Positions 1 through 8,709 of a stretch of 64,000 nt of DNA are shown piece by piece. This stretch comes from Planctomycetaceae bacterium. Lineage in GTDB: Bacteria > Planctomycetota > Planctomycetia > Pirellulales > Pirellulaceae. Made by a program: the position numbers and the translations under genes. Under the pieces are notes generated by a model that had not been told where the DNA came from, ran no database searches, and saw only the letters and a program-made list of their open reading frames with translations. Location of the stretch: positions 124,001 through 188,000 of the forward strand of contig JACKHM010000006.1 in the NCBI GenBank assembly GCA_020638995.1, given 5' to 3'. The first letter of the stretch is position 1. The number at the start of each line of letters is the position of its first letter.

Positions 1-597
1 ACGAACATGAAAGCAGAATTGTACAAGCTCCAGATCCTCGAAGGCGAATTGGCGGCGAATCTCGCGCCAACTCACCCGCGCGTCGTGGCGCTGCGAGATC
101 AAGTTGAGCAGTCAAAGCGATTGCTCGCGCGACAAGAATATGCCTCTGAACAGAGCAACGGCTTATCGCTCCGCGCGAGTGCCGAGGAACTGCAGCGACA
201 ACTTGACACCGAGAAAGAGAAGTTGCTGAAGCTGAACGACGAGAATATCAAGATGCAAACCCTCGAACAGGAGTTGAAACTGATCGAATGGAATTACAGC
301 AAGTACCAGGACAACCGTGAACAGGCCAGAATCGATGGAGCCCTGCAGAACGAACGAATCTCAAACGTCAATATCGCACAGTATCCGACGTTCCGCCCCA
401 AAGCAGCCGGCCTGAGCAATCCTGTCATTCTCGTGCTCGGCGTATTTGCTGCGGTGTTTGCGTCGTTGGTCGTCATCCTCGTCAGCGAGTACATCGACGA
501 TACGTTTCAAGTCCCGGAAGATTTGGAGGCGACGTTCCAGGTGCCGGTTGTGCTTTCGGTGCCGCGATCGCGTTCTCAAGTATTTTCGCTCGGATAG
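1..597 (+). CDS. GumC/Wzz-type polysaccharide chain-length protein, C-terminal part (5' end outside window)
   Basis: The reading frame is open from the first base, so the start lies upstream of the window. The visible ~198 residues are the end of a polysaccharide co-polymerase of the Wzz/GumC family, an inner-membrane protein that works with a Wzy polymerase to set polymer length and export. The sequence shows a long heptad-rich coiled coil containing the family's APTHPRV motif (about residues 21-27 from the first Met). It is followed by FRPKAAGLSNP and one C-terminal membrane helix (NPVILVLGVFAAVFASLVVI), then a short cytoplasmic tail (YIDDTFQVPEDLE). There is no C-terminal kinase domain; the separate ATPase gene begins 11 bp downstream. 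Family assignment is firm; the exact polymer is unknown. Confidence 0.85.
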   Translation, partial: TNMKAELYKLQILEGELAANLAPTHPRVVALRDQVEQSKRLLARQEYASEQSNGLSLRASAEELQRQLDTEKEKLLKLNDENIKMQTLEQELKLIEWNYSKYQDNREQARIDGALQNERISNVNIAQYPTFRPKAAGLSNPVILVLGVFAAVFASLVVILVSEYIDDTFQVPEDLEATFQVPVVLSVPRSRSQVFSLG

Positions 598-608
598 TAA
601 GGCCGTTA

Positions 609-1304
609 GTGATGGTTCACACGTACAACCGCTCAAGAGACGCTGGCGACACGGCATTCGCGGTCCGTAACGAGCCAAGGGGAGGAACGCCCTACCACGG
701 TCTGGTTCGCGAGCTACTGAGCCGCTGGACAAATGAGACGACTGCGCCGGTCATCGGCATCACGAGCGCCGGTCATCGATCCGGGGTTACGACAATCGCA
801 GCACATCTCGGTGTGTGCGCGGCGGAAATCTCGCACCGGCCTGCTTTGCTGATCGATTGCAATGCGAATTCATCCGATCTGCTTGCTCATTTTCGCACGT
901 CGGTCTCGTGCGGTGTCCGTGAAGTTGTGGCTGGAGATTATGCATTGGACGATTGCGTCTATGAGACCTGTGTTCCGAACCTCTGTATTTTGGGGCCGGG
1001 CAACGGGACTCGCGGAACCGCAAACGCCAACGAGGCTCAAGGCTGGCTGAATCTGCTGCGCAAAGCCAGTCAGAAGTTTGGAGTAGTCATCTTGGACCTT
1101 CCACCTGTTGCCGGTCTGCTCTCGGAAGTCGCATCGTTGCAAGGTATCGACCGCCTGCTGTTGGTCATTGAAGCCGAGCGGACGCGTCGTCAGGCGGTTG
1201 CACGCACGAAGAGTCAGCTGAGTCGAATAGGCATAGAACTGAGCGGCATCATCCTGAATAAGCGCAGGAAACATATACCAGGTTGGATCTATCGGAGAAT
1301 TTAA
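609..1304 (+). CDS. BY-kinase/CpsD-like P-loop ATPase with degenerate Walker A
   Basis: A protein of about 231 residues related to the cytoplasmic tyrosine-kinase partners of Wzz/GumC proteins (CpsD, CapB, Wzc kinase domain). Visible features are a Walker-A-like stretch SAGHRSGVTT near residue 56, a Walker A' strand PALLIDCN near residue 76, and a C-terminal Walker B-like strand FGVVILDLPPV with the usual RTRRQAVARTKSQL and LSGIILNKRR elements. The canonical GEGKT/S lysine of Walker A is missing, and there is no C-terminal tyrosine cluster. It may therefore be a regulatory ATPase rather than an active autokinase (inference). A GTG (609) and an ATG (612) both lie downstream of AAGG at 599-602; either may be used. 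It sits in the polysaccharide operon just after the GumC-type gene. Confidence 0.8.
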   Translation: MMVHTYNRSRDAGDTAFAVRNEPRGGTPYHGLVRELLSRWTNETTAPVIGITSAGHRSGVTTIAAHLGVCAAEISHRPALLIDCNANSSDLLAHFRTSVSCGVREVVAGDYALDDCVYETCVPNLCILGPGNGTRGTANANEAQGWLNLLRKASQKFGVVILDLPPVAGLLSEVASLQGIDRLLLVIEAERTRRQAVARTKSQLSRIGIELSGIILNKRRKHIPGWIYRRI

Positions 1305-1427
1305 AGAGGCAACAAATAGCCCCATCCTGAAGTGTGTGGCACGCCACTGTATGCGTTTGGGTGAAGTGTTCGCGGGCCGAAGAGCCATTTGTTCTGGTGA
1401 TCAAGCCAGTGATGTGAGTCCGTTTCG

Positions 1428-2498
1428 ATGAAATACGAGTCGTGCAAGCTGCAAGATCTGACCCAGGGCGACATCGCCAGGTGGGCGGAGTTGCAGTGCG
1501 CAGACCGACGCTATGCGAGTTCCTTTTTGCGTCCGGAATTCTCTCAATGGCTTAGCGAAGTGCGGGACGACACGGGCGTCATTGTCGTTAGACAGGGCAA
1601 TACCGCAACGGGCTTTCTGCCCTACGAGAGTGTTCGCGGCGTCGGCCATCCTGCGGGAACTCCACTTTCACTTTGCCAAGCGATGGTCGCTGAACCAGAT
1701 TGCAGGTGGGATGGATTGGCTTTGCTGAAAGCAGCCGACCTGAATCGCTTCGTCTTCGACTACTGGATTCCTGGGCAGGACGAGATCACTCCGCACTGTA
1801 CCGTCGTTGCGGAGTGCTCGTATATCGATCTTGAACGTGGATTTGATATCTATCGGAACGCCGTTCGACGCCGGGGGTCGCGAGTATTCAATGAGATTCG
1901 ACGAAAGCGATCGATGATGGTTCGTGACTGCGGGCCGGTAGTTTGCGAGTTATGCAATGATCCAGGCGTCATCCGTCAACTCGTGGCCTGGAAATCAGAA
2001 CAATGCCGACGTACGCATGTTGCGGATGTGTTTCGCTTCCGTTGGTCCGTGGAACTGCTGCGCCGAGCCGTTGAGTCCGGTACAGCAGCCTGCGGTGCGT
2101 TGCTGTGGGGTCTGTATTCCGGCCAGCGGTTGGTTGCCGTCAATGTCTTACTTCGATCGCATCAGTTCGCATCCGGTTGGTTCATGGCATTTGATCCGAG
2201 CTACGCAAGGTACTCGCCGGGGATGATTCTGATTGAGGAGATGCTTCGACAGCTGCCCGCGATGGGAGTTACCAGACTCGACATGGGAAAGGGTGTGTCG
2301 GGGTACAAACGGCGCCTCATGACGGGCACCACATCAGTTTATGAGGGCATCATCGACACACAACCTGCTATTCGTGCGGCATGGGTACAGTGGCAGCAGA
2401 CTCGCAACTGGCTACGTCACTCCCGGTTCAGGCCAATTGCGCACCGCGCCAACCGTGTACTGTCGAATGTTCGCTGGTTCATGGGAAGAAAATACTAA
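1428..2498 (+). CDS. GNAT/CelD-family acetyltransferase of polysaccharide cluster
   Basis: 356 residues resembling the Acetyltransf_6 (CelD/BcsL, FemAB-like) family, cytoplasmic enzymes often found in exopolysaccharide loci and thought to transfer acyl or aminoacyl groups. The C-terminal half carries the family pattern: WGLYSGQRLVAVNVLLR, then GWFMAFDPSYARYSPGMILIEEML, then LDMGKGVSGYKRRLMTG near residue 290, which is the conserved end of the acyl-CoA fold. The N-terminal half (about 1-150) is the usual divergent pseudo-GNAT repeat. It starts with ATG about 120 bp after the ATPase gene and is followed 14 bp later by a glycosyltransferase. A role in decorating the polymer is inferred from family and context; the substrate cannot be told. 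Confidence 0.8.
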   Translation: MKYESCKLQDLTQGDIARWAELQCADRRYASSFLRPEFSQWLSEVRDDTGVIVVRQGNTATGFLPYESVRGVGHPAGTPLSLCQAMVAEPDCRWDGLALLKAADLNRFVFDYWIPGQDEITPHCTVVAECSYIDLERGFDIYRNAVRRRGSRVFNEIRRKRSMMVRDCGPVVCELCNDPGVIRQLVAWKSEQCRRTHVADVFRFRWSVELLRRAVESGTAACGALLWGLYSGQRLVAVNVLLRSHQFASGWFMAFDPSYARYSPGMILIEEMLRQLPAMGVTRLDMGKGVSGYKRRLMTGTTSVYEGIIDTQPAIRAAWVQWQQTRNWLRHSRFRPIAHRANRVLSNVRWFMGRKY

Positions 2499-2512
2499 GT
2501 CGGAGAGACGAC

Positions 2513-3850
2513 GTGAGTGAAGCATCGGACAATGCGAAAGTTCAAGAACGAAGAGCACGCGTGCTGCAGCTAGCCTACGCATGCAGTCCGTGGCGTGGAT
2601 CAGAACCGGGCGTTGGTTGGAACCGTGCCATCGAAGCAGCGAAGTACAGTGACGTGTGGGTCATTTGTGAAGGTGTTGAATTCGAACATCAGGTGCGAGG
2701 ACACCTCGAAAACATTGGGGAGATTCCGGGATTGCAATTTCGCTTTGTTCGCAAGAGTCGCTTGGAGCAAATGCTCTCTAAAGTACCGGGTGTCTATTAC
2801 ATCGCGTACCGCCTTTGGCATCGCCGCGCGTTTCAGGCCGCCGAACAACTTCACGAAGAAGTTCACTTCGATCTCGCCCATCAAGTAAATCTGTGCGGGT
2901 TTCGGGAGCCTGGCCAACTTGGAAAGTTGTCGATTCCCTTGATTTGGGGACCGGTCGGCGGCACGCAGAATTACCCCTGGATTGCGATTCAACAGGCCGG
3001 GTTCTGGGGTGGTACTCAGGAAGTGATTCGATCGATCGCGAATTCATTGCAACTCCGATTTAGCCGCCGTGTTCGCCGAGCCGTTCATCGGGCGGACTTG
3101 TTGCTCGCTGCTAATTCAACGAGCCAATTGCACTTCGAACGGATGATCTCAAAAAGTGTTCCGGCACTTTGCGAGATAGGCAGCCCGGCAGTTCCAGCGT
3201 CTCAAGCTGTTGAGCGGACCCGACAGACTCACTTAAATGAACCGCTCCACTTGCTGTGGGTGGGGAATTTACACGCATTCAAAGCGCTGCCGCTTCTGTT
3301 GCACGCGATGTCGATGCTGCCGGATTTGTCTAAGGTTCAACTGCGAGTTGTCGGCTCGGGACCACAGCGAAAGCGGTGGCAACGTATGGCTGACAAACTG
3401 GGGATTTCAAATCGGATCGAGTGGGTCGGCAGAGTTCCAGATGTGAAAATACAAACGCACTATTCATGGGCGGATGCGTTTGCATTCACCAGTCTGAGAG
3501 ACACAACCGGCACCGTCGTGTTGGAGGCACTCGCCAACGGATTGCCTGTTATTGCGGCCGATCATCAAGGCGTAGGAGATATCGTCAACGAGGACTGCGG
3601 TATCAAGGTGCCCGTCGCGATTCCTCGCAAGATGGCGACTCATTACCGAGATGCGCTTTTGAGGCTGTTAGATGATCCGTCCATATTAGCAAGACTGCAG
3701 GCCGGAGCATTGCAGCGTGCTGCCGAATATGCGTGGCCGGAACAAGGGAAGCGGATGCGTGATTACTATCGGCAAGTCTTGGGAGATGCATTCCTGTGGG
3801 ACGGTCGTTCCGCTGAACAGGCAACAAACACAACCGTCCAGCATGCATGA
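2513..3850 (+). CDS. GT4-family glycosyltransferase
   Basis: 445 residues, a retaining GT-B glycosyltransferase (GT4, glycosyl transferases group 1). The N-terminus has the LAYACSPWRGSEPGVGWN motif seen in many exopolysaccharide GT4 enzymes. The donor-binding domain shows LLWVGNLHAFKALPLLL and VGSGPQRKRWQ, and the nucleotide-sugar pocket FTSLRDTTGTVVLEALANGLPVIA contains the E-x7-E-type pattern (D-TTGTVVLE). The start chosen is GTG at 2513, because GGAGAG at about 2501-2506 sits at good spacing and an earlier ATG would run far into the upstream gene. It probably adds one sugar to the lipid-linked repeat unit at the inner face of the membrane; donor and acceptor are unknown. Confidence 0.85.
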   Translation: MSEASDNAKVQERRARVLQLAYACSPWRGSEPGVGWNRAIEAAKYSDVWVICEGVEFEHQVRGHLENIGEIPGLQFRFVRKSRLEQMLSKVPGVYYIAYRLWHRRAFQAAEQLHEEVHFDLAHQVNLCGFREPGQLGKLSIPLIWGPVGGTQNYPWIAIQQAGFWGGTQEVIRSIANSLQLRFSRRVRRAVHRADLLLAANSTSQLHFERMISKSVPALCEIGSPAVPASQAVERTRQTHLNEPLHLLWVGNLHAFKALPLLLHAMSMLPDLSKVQLRVVGSGPQRKRWQRMADKLGISNRIEWVGRVPDVKIQTHYSWADAFAFTSLRDTTGTVVLEALANGLPVIAADHQGVGDIVNEDCGIKVPVAIPRKMATHYRDALLRLLDDPSILARLQAGALQRAAEYAWPEQGKRMRDYYRQVLGDAFLWDGRSAEQATNTTVQHA

Positions 3851-3866
3851 GAGTGGGAGAAAAGTT

Positions 3867-4742
3867 GTGCCATCTATCGATACTGTAAAGAGTTCCGCAG
3901 GGCAGGTAAGCGCCTGCCTGCACCGGGTGCTACCGGCCACGCCGGAAGATGCCGTCGGAATACTTCTATATCATCGCGTAAGTCCTAGTATCGACGGCAT
4001 ACGCGAGCCGGATTTCAATGTCACGCCGGGAGTCTTCCGAGGCCACCTCGAGGGATTGCTGGAGCGAGGGCACAATTTCTGCAAACTACAGGAAATTCTC
4101 GACCGCAGCGCCGCCGGTGAAGCAATTCCAAGTAACACCACGATACTGACGTTCGACGACGGGTTCGAAAATGTCTACTTGAATGCGTGGCCAGTGCTCC
4201 GGGAGCTGAAGATCCCGGCGACTCTGTTTCTGAATACCGCCTATCTCGGCAGCCGCATTCCGTTTCCCTTCGATCCTTGGGGGAACGAATTTCAAAGCTT
4301 GGTCCCGGAGAGCAGCTATCGCCCGCTCACACATGAACAGTGCCGTGAAATGCATGCGACCGGCCTGATAGAACTGGGGGCACATACTCACACACATGAC
4401 GACTTTCGAAACCGGCCCGATGCGTTTGCGAAAGACTTGGAAGAGAATCTTAAGGCCTTGCGCGAGGCATTTGCAATTGATCGTATTACGTTTGCATTTC
4501 CTTACGGACGAGTTGCGATGGGGTACGCAGGTGGTGAGTTGACTGAGGCGGCACGCCGGGCTGGAGTTCGGTGCGCACTGACAACGGAGTGTGACCGAAA
4601 TCTTGCATCAGGCGACGCCTTCAGTTGGGGCCGTTGCAATGTTTACGAATGGGACACGCCCGCGACGCTGCAGGCAAAACTCGCCGGACGGTACAACTGG
4701 GCGCCGAAACTTCAAGAACTTTTCACAGGGACGGGCAGATAG
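3867..4742 (+). CDS. NodB-type polysaccharide deacetylase
   Basis: 291 residues with a carbohydrate esterase 4 (NodB homology) fold. These metal-dependent enzymes remove N- or O-acetyl groups from polysaccharides. Motif 1 is ILTFDDGFENVY (the two Asp residues: base and metal ligand), motif 2 is LGAHTHTHDDF (the His-x3-His metal ligands), and the later FAFPYGR stretch fits motif 3. GILLYHRV near the N-terminus is typical of the family. The GTG at 3867 was chosen because GGGAG lies seven bases upstream; an ATG at 3843 overlaps the previous gene's stop and has a poorer site. No signal peptide is seen, so it may act on lipid-linked intermediates in the cytoplasm or be exported another way. Context fits polymer modification in the same operon. 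Confidence 0.85.
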   Translation: MPSIDTVKSSAGQVSACLHRVLPATPEDAVGILLYHRVSPSIDGIREPDFNVTPGVFRGHLEGLLERGHNFCKLQEILDRSAAGEAIPSNTTILTFDDGFENVYLNAWPVLRELKIPATLFLNTAYLGSRIPFPFDPWGNEFQSLVPESSYRPLTHEQCREMHATGLIELGAHTHTHDDFRNRPDAFAKDLEENLKALREAFAIDRITFAFPYGRVAMGYAGGELTEAARRAGVRCALTTECDRNLASGDAFSWGRCNVYEWDTPATLQAKLAGRYNWAPKLQELFTGTGR

Positions 4743-4745
4743 AGT

Positions 4746-6098
4746 ATGCCACTTGGTACCGTAACGACACCCGAATCGCCGGCAACGATACCTCGCAAGC
4801 ACCTGCTGAAGCGAGGTCGCGAGTTCGTCAGTAGATATCTCGAATCGAGCGTTTTCCGTAGCGGAATCGGTTTGGCAGACCAAGCGATTGTGAGCGGGTC
4901 GCGTTTCGTAGCGACGATCCTGCTGGGACGCGTCTGCGGCGCCGACCAATTGGGTCAGTATGGTCTTGGCTTCACCGTAATCGTGCTCATCGCTTGCATT
5001 CAGAATTCGCTGGTCACTCTGCCGTACACGGTGTTCGCTCCGGGAAAGCAACGAAGGCGAAGCGGGTTCTACGCAGGCAGCGTGTTTCTGCAGTACGTGA
5101 CGCTCGCGGTCTTGGCGTCGTTGCTCGTGGGAGCATGCTCAATGACGCGGGTGGCCATGCTCGGAGGTTCAGAGTTGGTCGAGGTCTTTGCCGCGATCGC
5201 CGTTGTCGCACCGGCGATTCTGCTTTGGGAGTACTCGCGTCGATTTGGATTCGCCAGCTTGAATGCGGGACGTGTACTCATACTGGATTGCGGTGCGGCG
5301 ATTGCATTTATCGGCGGCCTTCTTGGACTCGCGATGTTCGAGCGGCTATCTGCCGCAAACGCTTATCTTGCGATGGGAGCCGCCTATGGACTCGTGAGCG
5401 GAATTTGGTTGCTTCGTCGCAAAAGGCGATTTCGCTTTAGTCTGTCGCTTGCTCGTCGCGAACTGCGACCCCATTGGCAATTTGGGCGATGGGTATTCGC
5501 AAGCGAAACAGCGCTCATGGCTCGCAGCTATGTTGTGCCGTGGATGGTCGCCGCATGGATGGACGAGACGGCAACTGGAATCTTTGTCGCTTATGCAACA
5601 ATCGTTGTGCTCGCAAATCCCGTACTCATAGGTCTCAGTAATGTATTGGCACCCGATCTTGCATTTACATTTGCTAGTGAGGGAGTCATTGGGGTTCGTC
5701 GCTTTGTCTTTAGAACAACCAGTGTTGTGAGTGCGGGGATGCTGGCGTTTGCTGTCATGCTAACGGTTGTTGGCGAACGGCTAATTACCACCGCCTATGG
5801 AAGCGATTTTGGCGGGTATCAAATGTGTGTTGCGATTCTATCGCTTGGCATCCTCGCCGAGGCTATTGGGATGCCTAGCTACACGGGATTGTGGTCGATC
5901 GGCAGACCTCATCTCTGCTTCGTAGCTTGTCTTGCGGGGCTGGCAATTACGGTGGGCCTTACGGCAGCCTTGACGAGCCGGTTCGGAATTACGGGGGCTG
6001 CGGTCGGATATACAAGCGGCAAGATTCTTTCCGCACTGTTGCAGATCATTGCTTTCATGCGAGTTACACGTCCGGTGATTCAAGGGGTAAATGGATGA
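4746..6098 (+). CDS. Wzx-like polysaccharide flippase
   Basis: 450 residues, mostly hydrophobic, with about 12-14 predicted membrane helices spread along the whole chain, as in the MATE/Wzx (polysaccharide biosynthesis, MVF-like) exporters. The N-terminal segment GIGLADQAIVSGSRFVATILLGRVCGADQLGQYGLGF is the usual amphipathic first helix pair of flippases. Its job would be to flip the undecaprenyl-linked repeat unit across the inner membrane for the polymerase encoded next. It starts three bases after the deacetylase stop and its stop overlaps the next start as ATGA, so the three are translationally linked. Substrate specificity cannot be read from sequence. Confidence 0.85.
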   Translation: MPLGTVTTPESPATIPRKHLLKRGREFVSRYLESSVFRSGIGLADQAIVSGSRFVATILLGRVCGADQLGQYGLGFTVIVLIACIQNSLVTLPYTVFAPGKQRRRSGFYAGSVFLQYVTLAVLASLLVGACSMTRVAMLGGSELVEVFAAIAVVAPAILLWEYSRRFGFASLNAGRVLILDCGAAIAFIGGLLGLAMFERLSAANAYLAMGAAYGLVSGIWLLRRKRRFRFSLSLARRELRPHWQFGRWVFASETALMARSYVVPWMVAAWMDETATGIFVAYATIVVLANPVLIGLSNVLAPDLAFTFASEGVIGVRRFVFRTTSVVSAGMLAFAVMLTVVGERLITTAYGSDFGGYQMCVAILSLGILAEAIGMPSYTGLWSIGRPHLCFVACLAGLAITVGLTAALTSRFGITGAAVGYTSGKILSALLQIIAFMRVTRPVIQGVNG

Positions 6099-7375
6099 GC
6101 ACCCTGTCGTCCTCACTGGATACTCGCGAAAAACTCAATGTTCAATCGCGAAGCATGCCGAAGCCGTCGCTCGGTATGCTTTACGCAATTTCCGTTCCGC
6201 TGGCCGCCGGTTTTGTGCATTTGTGCGAATTTCGTGTCGGCGGTTTGATGGTCAGCGGATACGTCTGGATGCTGATGCTGGCGATTGGTTTACTAATCTT
6301 TCTCCTCGATAACGCGTTGACGTCGCGTCGCCGGATATCGTTCCCTTGGATCGCCTGGATGCCGTTCGCAAGCTTTGTCTGGCTGTCGCTCGTTTGGGGA
6401 AAGGTCGATCGCGAGACGATTCAAGCAGCTTGTCAGATTACGATGCCGATATTCGTAGGCGTCATCGTCAGCGTCTTCGTTCGGTCTGAAGAGCAATTGG
6501 TATTGCTGTTACGAGCGTTCCGATGGAGCCTTGTTTTTTTGGCTGCCGGCTTTGTTGTGAGCTACGCCCGGGTTCGTGGCGATCTCGATGGCGTTGGTTT
6601 TCGAATGGGATCGCTCACGTGTATTCTAATAGGCGCTAATTACTTGACGTCGTCGAGTAAGTCACGTGTCGTCGCTTGGAGCGGTTGGTTAACCTGCTTG
6701 GCGATGGCGGGTGTGTGCGGTGCTCGGATGGCAACACTGGCGATCCTCGTCATGCCAATCCTTCGACCGGAAGTGGGCAAGTTTTGGGCGAAATTAGCGG
6801 CGGTTCTCGCAATGCTTGCGCTGGGCGTCGGGATCTTTCATACACCGCATTTTCAAGAACGCTTCTTCCATGGCGGCGAGGGCGGTTCGTTGCAAGATGT
6901 GTTCTACGGAAAACTGAACACTTCGGGCCGCTTTGAGGCGTGGCCGCTCATTTGGGACAAAGCCTTAGAACATCCGCTCATAGGGGCCGGAATCGGCGCC
7001 AGCGGACCCTATTCCGATGTGGTGAGTAATTTGGGAGGCCATCCCCATAACGACTACCTCCGGGTTTTTTTTGATTTGGGGAGCGTCGGGAGTGTATTCT
7101 TTTTTTTGGTCATCATTTGGCAGTCGGCGAGCCTGCTGCTGCTGATTCGACTTAGCGAAGGACCCGTAAAACATGCCTTTGAGGCCGCCTGGCTCGGATG
7201 GATTATGTTCCTGTTTACGTCATGCACCGACAATACCTTGGTCTATTGCGCCGCCTATATGAATCCCTTGTTTGCATTGATAGGGGCGGGATACAGCATT
7301 TTCCGGCAACAGCGACACGTTCGTCGGACCACGACGGCAAGTCTGCTTTCCGCGACGGGAGGTGACGCCCGATGA
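6095..7375 (+). CDS. O-antigen ligase/polymerase (Wzy-like)
   Basis: 426 residues with about 11-12 hydrophobic helices. A large periplasmic loop contains the Wzy_C family signature: LEHPLIGAGIGASGP, followed by HPHNDYLRVFFDLGSVG. The conserved H-x-H-N-D and the upstream ENP/EHPLxGxG pattern are diagnostic for O-antigen ligase/polymerase proteins that polymerise lipid-linked repeat units at the periplasmic face. The start at 6095 (ATG) was chosen because it overlaps the flippase stop (ATGA) and is preceded by AAGGGG; longer versions would invade the flippase gene. The downstream GT4 again overlaps by ATGA. Polymerase rather than ligase is inferred from the chain-length protein in the same operon. 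Confidence 0.85.
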   Translation: MSTLSSSLDTREKLNVQSRSMPKPSLGMLYAISVPLAAGFVHLCEFRVGGLMVSGYVWMLMLAIGLLIFLLDNALTSRRRISFPWIAWMPFASFVWLSLVWGKVDRETIQAACQITMPIFVGVIVSVFVRSEEQLVLLLRAFRWSLVFLAAGFVVSYARVRGDLDGVGFRMGSLTCILIGANYLTSSSKSRVVAWSGWLTCLAMAGVCGARMATLAILVMPILRPEVGKFWAKLAAVLAMLALGVGIFHTPHFQERFFHGGEGGSLQDVFYGKLNTSGRFEAWPLIWDKALEHPLIGAGIGASGPYSDVVSNLGGHPHNDYLRVFFDLGSVGSVFFFLVIIWQSASLLLLIRLSEGPVKHAFEAAWLGWIMFLFTSCTDNTLVYCAAYMNPLFALIGAGYSIFRQQRHVRRTTTASLLSATGGDAR

Positions 7376-8559
7376 AAGCACTCCTGTGCCACAACCACTA
7401 CCGAATTCGCGGTGGCGAAGATCAGGTCTTTCTCGACGAGGCTCGCTTACTCGAGTCCCGTGGCTGCGAGGTCGTGCGCTATATTCGTTGCAGTGACGAG
7501 ATCCAAAAGATGTCGATGTTGTCGACAGCTCGTAAGACACTTTGGAACCAACAATCCTATCGCGAACTTCGTACCGTGATCCAGCAGGAGCAGCCCGATG
7601 TCATGCACTGTACGAACACGTTCCCGCTGATCTCGCCCGCTGCCTACGCCGCCGCGCGCGATGAGCAACTGCCGATTGTTCAGTCTCTGCATAATTTTCG
7701 GACCGTCTGCTGCAACGCTTTGCTCTTGCGCGACTCTAAGGTGTGTGAAACCTGTGTGACGAAGAGTGTTCCATTGGCTGGAATAGCCCACCGTTGTTAT
7801 CGCAACAGCTACGCAGCGTCAACTGTCATGGCGGCGCTTATCGCGATCCAACGCCGCCGTCGCGCCGTCGACGACCCCGTCGCACGCTATATCGCCTTGT
7901 CGGAATTCTCGAAACAGAAGTACCTCGCGGCCGGGTTTGCTGCGAATCGCATCAGTGTAAAGCCGAACTTCGTATCGCCCGATCCTGGCCCGGGAAGTGG
8001 TGGCGGTGGTTACGCTCTATTCGTCGGTCGCCTGTCCGAAGAAAAAGGTCTCGACGTGATGCTCGACGCTTGGTCGCGAATGAGTGACCCCATTCCGCTA
8101 AAAATCGTGGGTGATGGCCCACTTGTCAGCATGGTTGAGCGGGCCCAACGAAGTGATACACGTATCGATTGGCTCGGTCGGCGGCCTGTCGAGGAAGTTT
8201 ACGAGCTCGTCGGCGAGGCGGTCTGCTTGGTGGTACCGTCGGTGTGGTACGAGATTTGTCCGAAGACAATCCTCGAAGCCTTTAGCCGCGGAACGCCCGT
8301 GGTCGCATCGAAGCTCGGAGCCATGGAAGAGTTCATCCGAAACGGTGAAACCGGTTGGCACTTTGAAACTGGAAATGCCGAGGCGTTGGCCAGGCAGATG
8401 CAGCGAATATTCAAAGACACCGCGTTAGCAACTCGTCTTCGTCCGGCGGTTCGTCAAGAGTTCGAGGCCAACTACACAGCTGATGTCAACTTCGACCGAC
8501 TAATGGATATCTATTCATTAGCGGTAGGCAAAAGTTTTGAGACTTTGAACGCAGTGTGA
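7372..8559 (+). CDS. GT4-family glycosyltransferase
   Basis: 395 residues, GT-B fold, last gene of the polysaccharide operon. The N-terminus HNHYRIRGGEDQVFLDEARL is the glycosyltransferase 4-like pattern for acceptor binding. The C-terminal donor domain has ALFVGRLSEEKGLDVMLDAW, LKIVGDGPL and YEICPKTILEAFSRGTPVVAS with the E-x7-E catalytic pair. Residues about 105-140 (CCNALLLRDSKVCETC, then HRCYRNS) hold the Cys/His-rich segment common in this subgroup. It starts on the ATGA overlap with the polymerase gene. It probably transfers a sugar onto the undecaprenyl-linked intermediate; which one is unknown. The intergenic 150 bp downstream shows no convincing terminator. Confidence 0.85.
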   Translation: MKALLCHNHYRIRGGEDQVFLDEARLLESRGCEVVRYIRCSDEIQKMSMLSTARKTLWNQQSYRELRTVIQQEQPDVMHCTNTFPLISPAAYAAARDEQLPIVQSLHNFRTVCCNALLLRDSKVCETCVTKSVPLAGIAHRCYRNSYAASTVMAALIAIQRRRRAVDDPVARYIALSEFSKQKYLAAGFAANRISVKPNFVSPDPGPGSGGGGYALFVGRLSEEKGLDVMLDAWSRMSDPIPLKIVGDGPLVSMVERAQRSDTRIDWLGRRPVEEVYELVGEAVCLVVPSVWYEICPKTILEAFSRGTPVVASKLGAMEEFIRNGETGWHFETGNAEALARQMQRIFKDTALATRLRPAVRQEFEANYTADVNFDRLMDIYSLAVGKSFETLNAV

Positions 8560-8709
8560 CTTCGCAGCCATCGCGAAACCATCAGGAGTCTAAAGAGATA
8601 CAGGAAGTCGTCGTGCTGGTGGAAGAAACCGGTGGCGTTTGTCAGCGGCTGCCCACCGGCGAAAGTCAAAACCTTGGCCACACGGAGGAACATCTCATCA
8701 ATCATTTTT

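Noticed and set aside
361..732. A minus-strand frame of 123 codons across the GumC end and ATPase start.
   Set aside because: Two well-supported plus-strand genes occupy the same bases, and the frame has shadow-like composition.
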